Source: an uncultured Verrucomicrobiota bacterium (GTDB lineage: Bacteria > Verrucomicrobiota > Verrucomicrobiia > Opitutales > Opitutaceae). Taken from it: a DNA stretch of 64,000 bases. A program made the translations under genes and the position numbers. The stretch spans positions 62,001 to 126,000 of the forward strand of contig CAIUGM010000033.1 in NCBI GenBank assembly GCA_903898675.1, written 5' to 3'. Below, one piece after another: positions 26,164 to 34,690 of the stretch. Below the pieces are notes generated by a model that did not search any database, had not been told where the DNA came from, and worked only from the letters and a program-made list of their open reading frames with translations. Within the stretch, counting starts at the first letter, position 1. Each line of letters starts with the position of its first letter.

Positions 26164-27618
26164 TCAGGCCAGTTGTGGCACGACAAACGGCGCGCGGTAA
26201 TCGCGGGTCAGCAGCGCATTCGCCCCGGGCGCGACGGGGCCGGTGAGTTTTTCCGCAACCGGATCGACCGCCAGCAACTGGCCGAGCGCGGCGGGGGTTT
26301 TCTCCAGGTCAACCTCGTTGGCCGCGAAGTGCCCGGCCATCCGGCTCCACGCCTCCGTCAGGGCGGGTTCCGCGGCGAGCTTCTCCCGGATCCCGGCCGG
26401 CGGGGCAACACGGCCGAGCCGGTGGGATATATTGCCGAGATGCGCGAGCGCACTGGAGACATGGCCCTCGCCGATGGGCCCGTACAGGTCACCCGTCCGC
26501 CGGCTCCGAACCACGTCGATGAAATTGGCCATGTGGCGGTCCTCACCCTTGAATTCCCGCAGCAGCCGGCCGTCGCGATCATAGGCTTGGGCGGCGAAGT
26601 AGGACCCCGTGACCACATAACCGTGCTCACAATCGATCACGTTCCCGATGGAAAGACCGCGGTACTGATCCATCGTGTTGCCGGCCCCGGTCTTCGCCGG
26701 CAGGCCGCGCACCTCGAAAACCAGCGGCGCGGTGGCGTAGTCGTGCACGATGATCTGGCTGTTGGGCGTCTCGCCGTCGTCCACGTAACCCAGCCGGCCA
26801 CCCACGCTGAGCGTGTGCCGCGGCAGGCCGGACTCGCCCAGAAACCAGCGGGCGACATCCAGCTGGTGGATGCCCTGGTTGCCCACGTCGCCGTTGCCGT
26901 AGGGCCAGAACCAATGCCAGTCATAGTGCACCGGCCCGTGGGCCGCACCGTTCCGCCGGGGCGGCACCAGCGGGGCGGGACCGGACCAGAGGTCATAATC
27001 GATCGTGGCCGGCACGGGTTGCGGACCCGAGGTCAGGCCGATGCTCGCCCGCCGCTTGTAGCAAAACCCGCGCGCCGTCGTGATCTTGCCGAGCGCGCCG
27101 GACCGGACCCACGCGACGGCCTCCTGCAGACCCGCGCCGGAGCGGATCTGCGTGCCGGCCTGAACCACGCGGTGGTAGTTCGTCGCGGCGGCGACGAGCT
27201 GGCGTCCCTCCCAGAGGTTGTGCGAGACGGGTTTCTCGACGTAGACATCCTTGCCGGCCTGACAGGCCCAGATGCCCATCAGGGCATGCCAGTGGTTGGG
27301 CGTGGCGACCGTGACGGCGTCGATCCCCGGGGCAGCGAGCAACTCCCGGATGTCGCGGTAAGTTTTCACGGAACCCCCCAGCGCCTGGGCGGTTTTCGCA
27401 AGCACGGCGGAATCGACATCACACAGCGCGACGACCCGGACGCCGGGAATCGCCTGCAGGCTGGTGAGATGATTCTGTCCGCGGCTGTTGAGCCCGACGA
27501 CCGCGACGCGGATGTCGCCGTTGGCGCCGCTGACCTGGCCCCACGAGCGCGCGGAGAGCGCGGCGCCGGCGGCCAGGGCGGACGTTTTCAAGAAGGAGCG
27601 ACGGGTAAACTGGTTCAT
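26164..27618 (-). CDS. Tat-exported Gfo/Idh/MocA family oxidoreductase
   Basis: A 484-residue NAD(P)-dependent oxidoreductase-like protein with a twin-arginine signal (FTRRSFLKTSALAAGAALSA). The Rossmann domain is RVAVVGLNSRGQNHLTSL, the family EKP motif is VYVEKPVSHN (EKP), and the substrate domain has HYDWHWFWPYGNGDVGNQGIHQLDVARWFLG, with the YGNGDxGNQG pattern typical of the exported planctomycete/verrucomicrobial subgroup. It forms a pair with the DUF6807 gene 14 bp upstream; this pairing is common in these phyla and hints at sugar-derivative processing. Confidence 0.9.
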   Translation of the reverse strand: MNQFTRRSFLKTSALAAGAALSARSWGQVSGANGDIRVAVVGLNSRGQNHLTSLQAIPGVRVVALCDVDSAVLAKTAQALGGSVKTYRDIRELLAAPGIDAVTVATPNHWHALMGIWACQAGKDVYVEKPVSHNLWEGRQLVAAATNYHRVVQAGTQIRSGAGLQEAVAWVRSGALGKITTARGFCYKRRASIGLTSGPQPVPATIDYDLWSGPAPLVPPRRNGAAHGPVHYDWHWFWPYGNGDVGNQGIHQLDVARWFLGESGLPRHTLSVGGRLGYVDDGETPNSQIIVHDYATAPLVFEVRGLPAKTGAGNTMDQYRGLSIGNVIDCEHGYVVTGSYFAAQAYDRDGRLLREFKGEDRHMANFIDVVRSRRTGDLYGPIGEGHVSSALAHLGNISHRLGRVAPPAGIREKLAAEPALTEAWSRMAGHFAANEVDLEKTPAALGQLLAVDPVAEKLTGPVAPGANALLTRDYRAPFVVPQLA

Positions 27619-27632
27619 GGGCAGCGTGGGGT

Positions 27633-28622
27633 TTATTTTTCCGCAACGTACCCGGCGTAGTGGGCGGCGACCTGCGCCGCGATTTCATCGCCGAGGTGGA
27701 AATAGAACCGGTAGCGGAGGGTCAGGGCGCCGCCGGCGGGAATCACGTGGTCACCGAGATGCGGCTGGTCCTTGCGCCCCTCGAAATCGTGCCGGCCAAG
27801 GGGATTCGCGGCGAAGAGCCCGTAGTCCCGCGCCATCCACCACGTGGGGTGACGGAGATTTTGCGGGTGGTCGAAGATCGCCACGCCGTAGGTCTGCCCG
27901 TCATGCGGCGCATGGTAATCGCACCAATCGGCGCGCCGGCCCCAGGCGGCCGCGTCGCGGTCGCCTTTCGCGGTAACGATGTGCCCGCGGCCGGGCACCG
28001 GCCGCGACCCGGATTGGTGCGGCAGCGTCAGCCATTGCGCGAGCCGGATGGCCATGACGCCGTCCTTGTTGTCCCCGAGCAGCAACGGCGCTTCCGGCCG
28101 CGCGTGCAACGTGACCGTGCAATCGATAAAACGGCCGGCCGCGGTGGCCTGAAACCGGAGCGTCGTCTCGCTGGTGCACACCAGCTCACCCGCCGGACCC
28201 AGCCACTGCTCGGTGGCGTGGATAACCCCGGCCGGGCCGTCGGCCGCGGTGGTCAGCGTATCATTCACGATGCGGCCCTTGGGCGTATTGCCGCCGGCCG
28301 GATCCTCGTTCCAAAAATCGATGCCGTTGACCGAACTGTGGGCGAACCACAGCGAGCGGTGGTGGGGATGGTCCTGTTCCTCGCCGGCCGGAGACTGCAT
28401 CGGGAAGTCCCGGGTGAGCGGCGTGCCATCCGCCGCGAGGATGGGATAAAGGTACGGCCGCCGCGCCCCATCGCCGTAAATGTATTCGGTAAACCACTGG
28501 CCGCCGGCCTCGACGCGCACGCGGTCGGCGAGTCGCGTGAGGGTCACCGCGGGGTCGGACTCAGCCAGGGCGCACGACGCCGTCAGGCCCAACCACAGCA
28601 GCAGGGGTCGCCGGCGGATCAT
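27633..28622 (-). CDS. DUF6807 (PmoA-like) secreted protein
   Basis: A 329-residue exported protein of the DUF6807/PmoA-like family. ATG 28622 gives a short Sec signal (RRRPLLLWLGLTASCALA). Marks: YIYGDGARRPYLYPI, the HPHHRSLWFAHSSVNG block and DNKDGVMAIRLA, ending RYRFYFHLGDE. The family is a beta-sandwich often found beside Gfo/Idh genes; no reaction is established. It lies 14 bp upstream of the Gfo/Idh gene and probably shares its transcript. A perfect 12-bp palindrome lies 64 bp upstream of its start. Confidence 0.85.
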   Translation of the reverse strand: MIRRRPLLLWLGLTASCALAESDPAVTLTRLADRVRVEAGGQWFTEYIYGDGARRPYLYPILAADGTPLTRDFPMQSPAGEEQDHPHHRSLWFAHSSVNGIDFWNEDPAGGNTPKGRIVNDTLTTAADGPAGVIHATEQWLGPAGELVCTSETTLRFQATAAGRFIDCTVTLHARPEAPLLLGDNKDGVMAIRLAQWLTLPHQSGSRPVPGRGHIVTAKGDRDAAAWGRRADWCDYHAPHDGQTYGVAIFDHPQNLRHPTWWMARDYGLFAANPLGRHDFEGRKDQPHLGDHVIPAGGALTLRYRFYFHLGDEIAAQVAAHYAGYVAEK

Positions 28623-28685
28623 GCCGCACTCAAGCGCCCGCGCCGCCGCGCCGCAACCGCAAAGCCGGCGCACCGCTTACCGGCC

Positions 28686-28710
28686 ACTTGTCACTTAATA
28701 AGTGACAAGT
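28686..28710. promoter_or_regulatory. Perfect 12-bp palindrome upstream of the DUF6807/Gfo-Idh pair
   Basis: ACTTGTCACTTA and its exact reverse complement flank a single A. It lies between the DUF1223 stop (28728) and the DUF6807 start (28622), has lower GC than its surroundings, and has no T-run on either side, so an operator is more likely than a terminator. Confidence 0.5.
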
Positions 28711-28727
28711 TCTTCCGGGTCGCCCGT

Positions 28728-29444
28728 TCAATCCAGCCAGCCGCCGGTCGCCTGCAACGGGGCAAGTTCGCCGCGGCGCACCGCCCAGACGGCCAGGGCA
28801 TGGCGCGGGATTTCCGCGGCGGCCGGAACCGGCAGCTCGATCTCGGCCACGCCGGACCGGAGCCGGGCCTGCTTCAGCGTCAGCACGACGAACTCGTGTT
28901 GCAGCGTGCGGCCCTCGTTCTCGCCGGCGCGGACCCGCGACACGATGCCACCGCCCAGCAGGGCCGCGTAGATTTCGCAGTCCCCGGCCGCGACAAACTT
29001 GATCCGGCAGGTGCCGCCCGCGGCGTACTCCACCGACAGGACGCCCGCGTTTTCGGCGGAGGCCGCCGGGATGGCGCCCGCGCTCTTCCGCCACTCTGCG
29101 CCGTCGAGCACGAAGCCGGGCGTGTAGACGGTGTCACCGCCCCAAAGGCTGGAATAGGCGTACTGGCGCGCGGTGTATTCCTTGCGGGCAAAGCGATCCG
29201 GCCAGCCGAGATTATCCCAGTAACTGACGTGAAAGGCCACCGGCACGAAATCGCGCCAGAGCCCGGGCGCGTCGCGCAGGCCGCCCAGCCATTGCTCCGC
29301 GGGCGGACAGCTGCTGCAGCCCTCCGAGCTGTAAAGCTCAAGGAGGTGGGTGCGGGTCTCGCCGCTGGAAAATTTTCCAGTCACGGCCGGGCAGGTCACC
29401 GCGGGCAGGACAGCAAGGAGGCAAAGCAACCGGTACATCCGCAT
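28728..29444 (-). CDS. DUF1223 thioredoxin-like secreted protein
   Basis: A 238-residue exported protein of the DUF1223 family. An N-terminal signal (YRLLCLLAVLPAVTCPAV) is followed by the thioredoxin-like start LLELYSSEGCSSCPPAEQWL with a CSSC redox motif and FHVSYWDNLGWPDRFA, the family signature. A C-terminal beta domain (about residues 130-230) completes it. Function is unknown; a periplasmic disulphide role is inferred from CxxC. Single gene, divergent from the acyltransferase at 29629. Confidence 0.88.
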   Translation of the reverse strand: MRMYRLLCLLAVLPAVTCPAVTGKFSSGETRTHLLELYSSEGCSSCPPAEQWLGGLRDAPGLWRDFVPVAFHVSYWDNLGWPDRFARKEYTARQYAYSSLWGGDTVYTPGFVLDGAEWRKSAGAIPAASAENAGVLSVEYAAGGTCRIKFVAAGDCEIYAALLGGGIVSRVRAGENEGRTLQHEFVVLTLKQARLRSGVAEIELPVPAAAEIPRHALAVWAVRRGELAPLQATGGWLD

Positions 29445-29628
29445 AAGAGCCGGGTTGGGCCCGCGCTATTCCAAGCATTCGGGATTGCGAGGGCCGGGGC
29501 CCGGCGCTGGAGTTGGCCCATGAAAATTTTCCCGTCTTCCCCCCGGCGCGGCCCGCACGCCGCGAGTCCGGCTGCGGAGACGAAGGCATGAGCCCGCGGC
29601 CCGAACCCACCGGCGCCCGCCCGTGCTG

Positions 29629-30894
29629 ATGGCCTGGCGGGACATATTCCGTTACCGGTTGCGGCCGCCGGCGACGTCCACGGACCGTCCGCCGCGCGAC
29701 CTCGCCCTCGAGGCCCTGCGCGGGCTGTGCGCGCTGCTGGTTTTCTACGCGCACGCGTTCCTGCCTTTCCCCGCGCTGGATCCGGGCTACGCGCCGTCGG
29801 CCGTGTTCTGGTGGTTCAACCTGGGCGCGGCAGCGGTGCTGATGTTTTTCGTCATGTCCGGTTATGTAATCGGCTTGTCCATCCGCGAACCCCTCACCGG
29901 CCCGGGCGCGCGGCGGTACGTGCTGCGCCGCACCGCCCGGCTGGTGCCCGTGGCCTACGCGGCGATCCTGCTGGCCTGGCTGCTCCAGCCCGACCTCAGC
30001 CGGCATATGTTGCTGGGAAATTTTCTGTTCCTGCAAAATGACGTCCCCTACCCGGTCACCGGCTGGCAGTTTCCCCTCCTGGTCAACGACCCGGTGCTCT
30101 GGACGCTGAACTACGAGGCGTTTTATTACCTGCTGTTCCTCGTGGTCTGGTGGCTTGCACCTTCCGCCGTGGTTTTTTTCGGGCTGATCACGCTGGTCGC
30201 CTTCGGCCCGGCGCTCGGGCTGCCGGTGCCGGTCTTGATCTCACGCCACGCCTGCGGTGCCTACTACTGGATGGGCGGGCTGGCCCTCGCCTGGTGCACC
30301 GCGGCTCCGGCGGCCGCGGCCGCCGGGCGCAGCCAGTGGCCCAGCGCCGTGCTGGGCGCCTACGCCCTGTGGGTCGTGGGTCCCCTGCGCCTGTTGTTTC
30401 TCCAGGGCGGATTTTATTCGCTCCTGTGGCCGACGAGCGTTTCCCCGCACCGGCTGGACTTCCTGCCGGCGTGCCTGTGGTGCGTCCTCGCCGTCACCGG
30501 CCGGTCGCCCGCCACCCAAAGAATCCTCGCGTGGCTCTGCCTGGGCTGGGCCTGGTTTGGGACCGGCTGGCTGCTGTTCACCGGGCAGTGGAGTCCCATC
30601 CACTATGTCGCGACCGCCGCCCTGCTCGCCGCCACCGGGCTGATGTTCCGCCCGGCCTTTTCGCTGGCCGGCCTAGGCCGGCTCGGGCCGCTCGGGGCCA
30701 TTTCGTTCGGGCTCTACGCCTTCGCGGCGCCGCTCCAGATCAGCCAGCGGGTGCTGCTGCCGGAGTTTTCGGGCACGGTCCTGACCTTTGCCGTGCGGCT
30801 GGCCGGCCTGCTGGCCGCCACGGCGGGACTGGCCTGGCTCGTGGACCACCGGTTGCACCAGTGGCTGGTCGCGCGCTTGCGCCGGCCCCGGTAA
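29629..30894 (+). CDS. Membrane acyltransferase 3 family protein
   Basis: A 421-residue inner-membrane O-acyltransferase. The first helix carries LALEALRGLCALLVFYAHA with the conserved R and H, then a second helix with FFVMSGYVIGLSIR (F-SG pattern) and RRTARLVPVAYAAILLAW. About ten hydrophobic helices follow. The family acylates sugars in exopolysaccharide, LPS or peptidoglycan. Start taken at ATG 29629; a GTG at 29623 is 6 bp earlier. No polysaccharide genes lie close by, so the target is open. Confidence 0.85.
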   Translation: MAWRDIFRYRLRPPATSTDRPPRDLALEALRGLCALLVFYAHAFLPFPALDPGYAPSAVFWWFNLGAAAVLMFFVMSGYVIGLSIREPLTGPGARRYVLRRTARLVPVAYAAILLAWLLQPDLSRHMLLGNFLFLQNDVPYPVTGWQFPLLVNDPVLWTLNYEAFYYLLFLVVWWLAPSAVVFFGLITLVAFGPALGLPVPVLISRHACGAYYWMGGLALAWCTAAPAAAAAGRSQWPSAVLGAYALWVVGPLRLLFLQGGFYSLLWPTSVSPHRLDFLPACLWCVLAVTGRSPATQRILAWLCLGWAWFGTGWLLFTGQWSPIHYVATAALLAATGLMFRPAFSLAGLGRLGPLGAISFGLYAFAAPLQISQRVLLPEFSGTVLTFAVRLAGLLAATAGLAWLVDHRLHQWLVARLRRPR

Positions 30895-30933
30895 TTCTCT
30901 TCACCTCGCGCCTGCTTTTACCAACATCGCCCC

Positions 30934-31827
30934 ATGCATATTGACCGCCCCGGCCTGATTGTCGCCGACCACTGGAAGGACTACCAACTCCTCGACTGCG
31001 GCCAGGGCATGAAGCACGAGAAATGGGGCCCCTACACCCTGGTGCGGCCCGACCCGCAGATCATCTGGCCGCGCACCGGCGGCAACGGCCGCTGGGAAAA
31101 CTGGGACGGCTTCTACCACCGCAGCGAGACCGGCGGCGGCAAGTGGGAATACCGCCAGAAGCTGCCCGACCACTGGAGCATCCGCTACGGCGAGCTGACC
31201 TTCAAGATCCACCCGACCAGCTTCAAGCACACCGGCCTCTTTCCCGAGCAGGCTGTCAACTGGGACTGGTTCAGCGCGAAGATCAAGGCGGCGCGCGCCG
31301 CGGGCCGCGAGGTGAACGTCCTGAACCTCTTCGGCTACACCGGGGCCGCCTCGGTCGCCGCGGCCGCCGCCGGCGCCAGCGTCTGCCACGTCGATGCCGC
31401 CGAGGGCATGGTCAAGTGGTGCAAGGAAAACGCCACCCTCTCGGGCCTCGCCACCGCGCCCATCCGCTACATCACCGACGACTGCCTGAAATTTGTCCGC
31501 CGCGAGATCAAGCGCGGGCGCAAGTACGATGCGATCATCATGGACCCGCCGACGTACGGCCGCGGCAGCACCGGCGAGATGTGGAAACTCGAGGACCACC
31601 TCTGGGAACTGCTCCGCGAGTGCAAGGACCTGCTGAGCGACCGTCCGGTCTTTTTCCTGATCAACGCCTATACCGCGCGGCTCTCGCCCACGGTGGTCGT
31701 CAACCTCCTCGCCAGCCTGCTCTCCGGCGCCGGCGGCCAGCTCTCGGGCGGCGAGGTCGGCCTGCCCGTCCAGCGCGACGGGAAAATCCTGCCCTGCGGC
31801 ATCTTCGGCCGGTGGTCCTCGCTTTGA
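30934..31827 (+). CDS. Class I SAM methyltransferase (RlmI-like, RNA substrate likely)
   Basis: A 297-residue methyltransferase resembling the catalytic half of RlmI/RlmK-type 23S rRNA methyltransferases. Motif I is VLNLFGYTGAASVAAAAAGA, motif II-III VCHVDAAEGMVKWCKENA and motif IV IIMDPPTYGRG. The N-terminal 100 residues replace the PUA domain of RlmI with a beta-rich region (LLDCGQGMKHEKWG). Its stop overlaps the ATG of the LpxR-like gene (TGATG), so translation is coupled. Confidence 0.85.
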   Translation: MHIDRPGLIVADHWKDYQLLDCGQGMKHEKWGPYTLVRPDPQIIWPRTGGNGRWENWDGFYHRSETGGGKWEYRQKLPDHWSIRYGELTFKIHPTSFKHTGLFPEQAVNWDWFSAKIKAARAAGREVNVLNLFGYTGAASVAAAAAGASVCHVDAAEGMVKWCKENATLSGLATAPIRYITDDCLKFVRREIKRGRKYDAIIMDPPTYGRGSTGEMWKLEDHLWELLRECKDLLSDRPVFFLINAYTARLSPTVVVNLLASLLSGAGGQLSGGEVGLPVQRDGKILPCGIFGRWSSL

Positions 31828-32897
31828 TGAAATATCGCCTGCTTTTTTGCGGCCTCGTCCTGCTCACCGCCCGCCTGGTCGCCGACCAGCCGGCCCCCGC
31901 CCCGGCCGACGTCGAGCATCCGGCGAAGTGGAGCGACCTCTTCAACACGAGCGCGATCAGCGTCATCTCGGAAAACGACAAGTACTTCGCCGGCACCGAC
32001 CGGCATTACACCAACGGCTTCCGCCTGTCCTTCCTCGGCGACACCAAGATCAACGAGTCGCCCGACCTGGTGCAGAAGATCGCCACCTACGTGCCGACCC
32101 TCAACAGCCAGACCGCGCGCGAGCAGATCTACAAGGTGGGCGTCTCGCTCGGCCAGAACATCTACACGCCGTCCGACACCGCGACCACCCTGCCCCAGCC
32201 CCACGACCGGCCCTACGCCGGCTGGCTGTACGCCGCGCTGACGTTCCAGGCCCAGAGCGACGACGCCAAGCTGCTGCGCGTCGTGGAAATCGCCGTCGGC
32301 ATGGTCGGGCCGGCGTCGCTGGGCCGGCAGGTGCAGAACGGTTTTCACGACATCATCAACGTCGACCACGCGAACGGCTGGGACAACCAGCTGCACAACG
32401 AGCCCGGCCTCGTGCTGTCGTGGGAGCGCCGCTACCGCGTGGGCAAGATCAGCACGCCGATCCTCGGCCTGCAGACCGACCTGATGGTCCGCGGCGGCGT
32501 TTCCCTCGGCAACATCCGCACGAACGCCGCCACCGGCTTCGCCGTCCGCGTCGGCTGGCAGCTGCCCGACGACTTTGGCGCCGACCTCATCCGCCCGGCC
32601 GGCGGCAGCGTCACGTCCGCCAAGCACTTCAGCCTCTATCTGTTTGGCAGCACCGAGGGCCGCGCCGTCGCGCGCAACCTCTTCCTCGATGGCAACACCT
32701 GGCAGGACAGCCTCTCCGTCGACAAGCGTCCCTTGGTGGCCGACCTCAACGTCGGCCTGGTCTTGCGCACGCCCTTCGCCGGCACGCACCTGAAGGGCAT
32801 GCAGATCGCCTACATGCAGAACTACCGCACGAAGGAATTTTACGGCCAACCGAAGGGCGATGTGTTTGGCTCGATCGGAATCAGCTTTCTCTTTTAA
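31827..32897 (+). CDS. LpxR-like (DUF2219) outer-membrane lipid A deacylase family protein
   Basis: A 356-residue exported beta-barrel of the LpxR/DUF2219 family, which in Salmonella removes the 3'-acyloxyacyl group of lipid A. It has a Sec signal (KYRLLFCGLVLLTARLVA), then the family start FNTSAISVISENDKYFAGTDRHYTNGFRLSF-type segment (with ENDKYF and HYTNG), DRPYAGWLYAAL and the C-terminal GSIGISFLF ending in Phe, as in outer-membrane barrels. Catalytic Asn, Thr and His candidates lie in these segments. Its ATG overlaps the methyltransferase stop. Actual lipid substrate is inferred only. Confidence 0.82.
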   Translation: MKYRLLFCGLVLLTARLVADQPAPAPADVEHPAKWSDLFNTSAISVISENDKYFAGTDRHYTNGFRLSFLGDTKINESPDLVQKIATYVPTLNSQTAREQIYKVGVSLGQNIYTPSDTATTLPQPHDRPYAGWLYAALTFQAQSDDAKLLRVVEIAVGMVGPASLGRQVQNGFHDIINVDHANGWDNQLHNEPGLVLSWERRYRVGKISTPILGLQTDLMVRGGVSLGNIRTNAATGFAVRVGWQLPDDFGADLIRPAGGSVTSAKHFSLYLFGSTEGRAVARNLFLDGNTWQDSLSVDKRPLVADLNVGLVLRTPFAGTHLKGMQIAYMQNYRTKEFYGQPKGDVFGSIGISFLF

Positions 32898-32900
32898 ACC

Positions 32901-33629
32901 ATGTCCACCCTCGCCGAAAACTACCTCGCCACCGCCAGCAGCATGCTGCAGCGCGCCTGCGCCCTCAACGCGCCGGTGCTGAAAAAACTCGGGCCGGTCA
33001 TCGGCGAGTCACTCGCCAAGGGCGGCGTGCTGCACACCTTCGGCAGCGGTCACAGCGAGATCATCGGCCGCGAGATCATCGGCCGCGCGGGCGGACTCGT
33101 CTGCGTCAGCGGCCTCTACGACCCCACCGGCGGCTTCGTGGAGAACCTCGTCGGCTACGGCACGAAGATCGTCGAGCGCTACGACCGCGCCCACGGCCTG
33201 CTGGCCGGCGAGACCATCATCGTCATTTCCAACTCGGGCAAAAATTCCTCGCCGATCGAGGTGGCGCTCTACGCCAAACAGAAGGGCCTGCACGTGGTGG
33301 GCCTCACCTGCGTCGAGATGTCGAAGGCCGCCGCGACCGTCCACCCGGGTGGCAAGAAGCTTCACGAGGTCGCCGACTACGTGCTCGATAACGTCGGCGT
33401 GCCCGGTGACGCGATCACGCCCGTGACGGACGGGGTGCTCGCGGGCCCGACCTCCACGCTGATCGGGGCCACGCTGCTCAACCTCCTGACAATGGAAGTC
33501 ATCGCGTGGCTCAAGGCCGGCGGGCATCCACTTCCGATTCTCCGCAGCCAGAACATGCCGGACGCCATCGAGTACAACCGCGAGCTCGGCAAGAAATACA
33601 AGGGCCGCCTGAGCCGGCAGCTGGCGTAA
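32901..33629 (+). CDS. SIS-domain sugar isomerase-like protein
   Basis: A 242-residue SIS-domain protein. Marks: GVLHTFGSGHSEIIGREI, then VISNSGKNSSPIEVALYAKQKGL and LDNVGVPGDA. The pattern matches the UPF0309/YfhH-like subgroup, related to phosphosugar isomerases and MurNAc-6-phosphate etherase. No signal peptide. It starts 3 bp after the LpxR-like gene and precedes an amino-sugar kinase, so a role in amino-sugar phosphate metabolism is a reasonable inference. Confidence 0.82.
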   Translation: MSTLAENYLATASSMLQRACALNAPVLKKLGPVIGESLAKGGVLHTFGSGHSEIIGREIIGRAGGLVCVSGLYDPTGGFVENLVGYGTKIVERYDRAHGLLAGETIIVISNSGKNSSPIEVALYAKQKGLHVVGLTCVEMSKAAATVHPGGKKLHEVADYVLDNVGVPGDAITPVTDGVLAGPTSTLIGATLLNLLTMEVIAWLKAGGHPLPILRSQNMPDAIEYNRELGKKYKGRLSRQLA

Positions 33630-33637
33630 TAATTTTG

Positions 33638-33713
33638 GCCCACGGAACACACGGAATACACTGAAAAGAATTCCGGTCCGCCTCGTTCTGTGTATTCCGT
33701 GTGTTCCGTGGGC
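33638..33713. repeat. Dispersed inverted repeat, perfect 24-nt arms (copy 2)
   Basis: Arms 33638-33661 and 33690-33713 are exact reverse complements and are identical to the arms of the 2182-2302 copy. The inner spacer is 28 bp. The right arm overlaps the 5' end of the kinase gene and contains its candidate GTG start codons. Confidence 0.92.
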
Positions 33714-34625
33714 AATCTCTACAAAATCGGCGTGGATGGCGGCGGGACGAAGACCGAGCTGGTCCTGCTCGACGGCACCGGCGCGGAAGTGGCGCACCAC
33801 CTTGCCCCGGGCTGCAATCCCAGCCAGGTCGGGGCGGACCGCGCGCGGACCATACTAACCGAGGCGCTGGCGGAGCTCCTCGCCGCGGCCAGAGCGACGG
33901 GCATCACGCCGGAAATCTCCGCCACCCATCTCTACATGGCGGGCGCCGGGGCCTTCTGGCAGGAAGTGGTGGCCTCCCTCTCCGGGTTTGGCCGGGTCGT
34001 CACCGGCCCCGATTCGGTGCCGGTGCTGGAACTGGCGACGGCCGGCGCGCCCGGACTCGTGCTCCATGCCGGCACCGGCTCCTTTGTCGCCGCCCGCGGG
34101 CCGGACGGCGCCACGCACTACGCCGGCGGACTCGGCTGGAAATTCGGTGACCCCGGCAGCGGCTTCGATATCGGCCGGCGCGCCCTTGCGTTTGCGCTGC
34201 TCGAGCTGCAAGCCGCCCCGGGCCCGATGCTGTCCCCGCTCGCCGCCGCACTGCGCGCGCACACCGGGCTCGCGGATTACGCAGCCAACTCACGGTTCTT
34301 CTACAACGACACGGGGGCCAACGCCATGATCGCAAGTTTCGCCCCGCTGGTGATCAAGCTCGCCGAGGAGGATTGCGGACCGGCGCAGCAGGTGGTGGCC
34401 GACTCCATCACCGACCTCGCCCGCCTGGCCGACCAGGTGATCCACCGGCTTTTTCCGGCCCCGGTCGCGCGTCTGCCCTGCGGCGTGAGCGGCCGCGTCC
34501 TGAACAGCGTCCCCGCCGCTTTTGCCCTGCGTTCGCTGGCCAGCAAACTGAACTGGCCGGTGGAACTGCGCTTCATCGACACCGCGCCCATCGACGGCGT
34601 GAAACGGTTACTAAGCAAATTGTAG
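33708..34625 (+). CDS. BadF/BadG-type ATPase, probable N-acetylglucosamine kinase
   Basis: A 305-residue ASKHA-fold kinase of the BadF/BadG/BcrA/BcrD family, close to N-acetylglucosamine kinases. Marks: YKIGVDGGGTKTELVLLD (phosphate 1), GLVLHAGTGSFVAARG and YAGGLGWKFGDPGSGFDIGRRA. Start taken at GTG 33708; earlier GTG codons at 33690 and 33699 are also possible. All three fall inside the right arm of a dispersed repeat, and the TAG stop falls inside the next repeat. With the SIS gene just upstream it forms a probable amino-sugar phosphate pair. Confidence 0.82.
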   Translation: MGNLYKIGVDGGGTKTELVLLDGTGAEVAHHLAPGCNPSQVGADRARTILTEALAELLAAARATGITPEISATHLYMAGAGAFWQEVVASLSGFGRVVTGPDSVPVLELATAGAPGLVLHAGTGSFVAARGPDGATHYAGGLGWKFGDPGSGFDIGRRALAFALLELQAAPGPMLSPLAAALRAHTGLADYAANSRFFYNDTGANAMIASFAPLVIKLAEEDCGPAQQVVADSITDLARLADQVIHRLFPAPVARLPCGVSGRVLNSVPAAFALRSLASKLNWPVELRFIDTAPIDGVKRLLSKL

Positions 34626-34682
34626 GAGCCTGTTAACAGGCGACTCCGCCGACCTTCCATCGCTTGCCAGCAAGCACCTACA
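34621..34682. repeat. Dispersed imperfect inverted repeat (TGTAGGAGCC family)
   Basis: TGTAGGAGCCTGTTAACAGG at the left end pairs imperfectly with the right end, whose reverse complement is TGTAGGTGCTTGCTGGCAAG. The left arm contains the TAG stop of the kinase; the right arm lies 9 bp upstream of the next gene's GTG. Confidence 0.75.
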
Positions 34683-34690
34683 AAGCCGAA

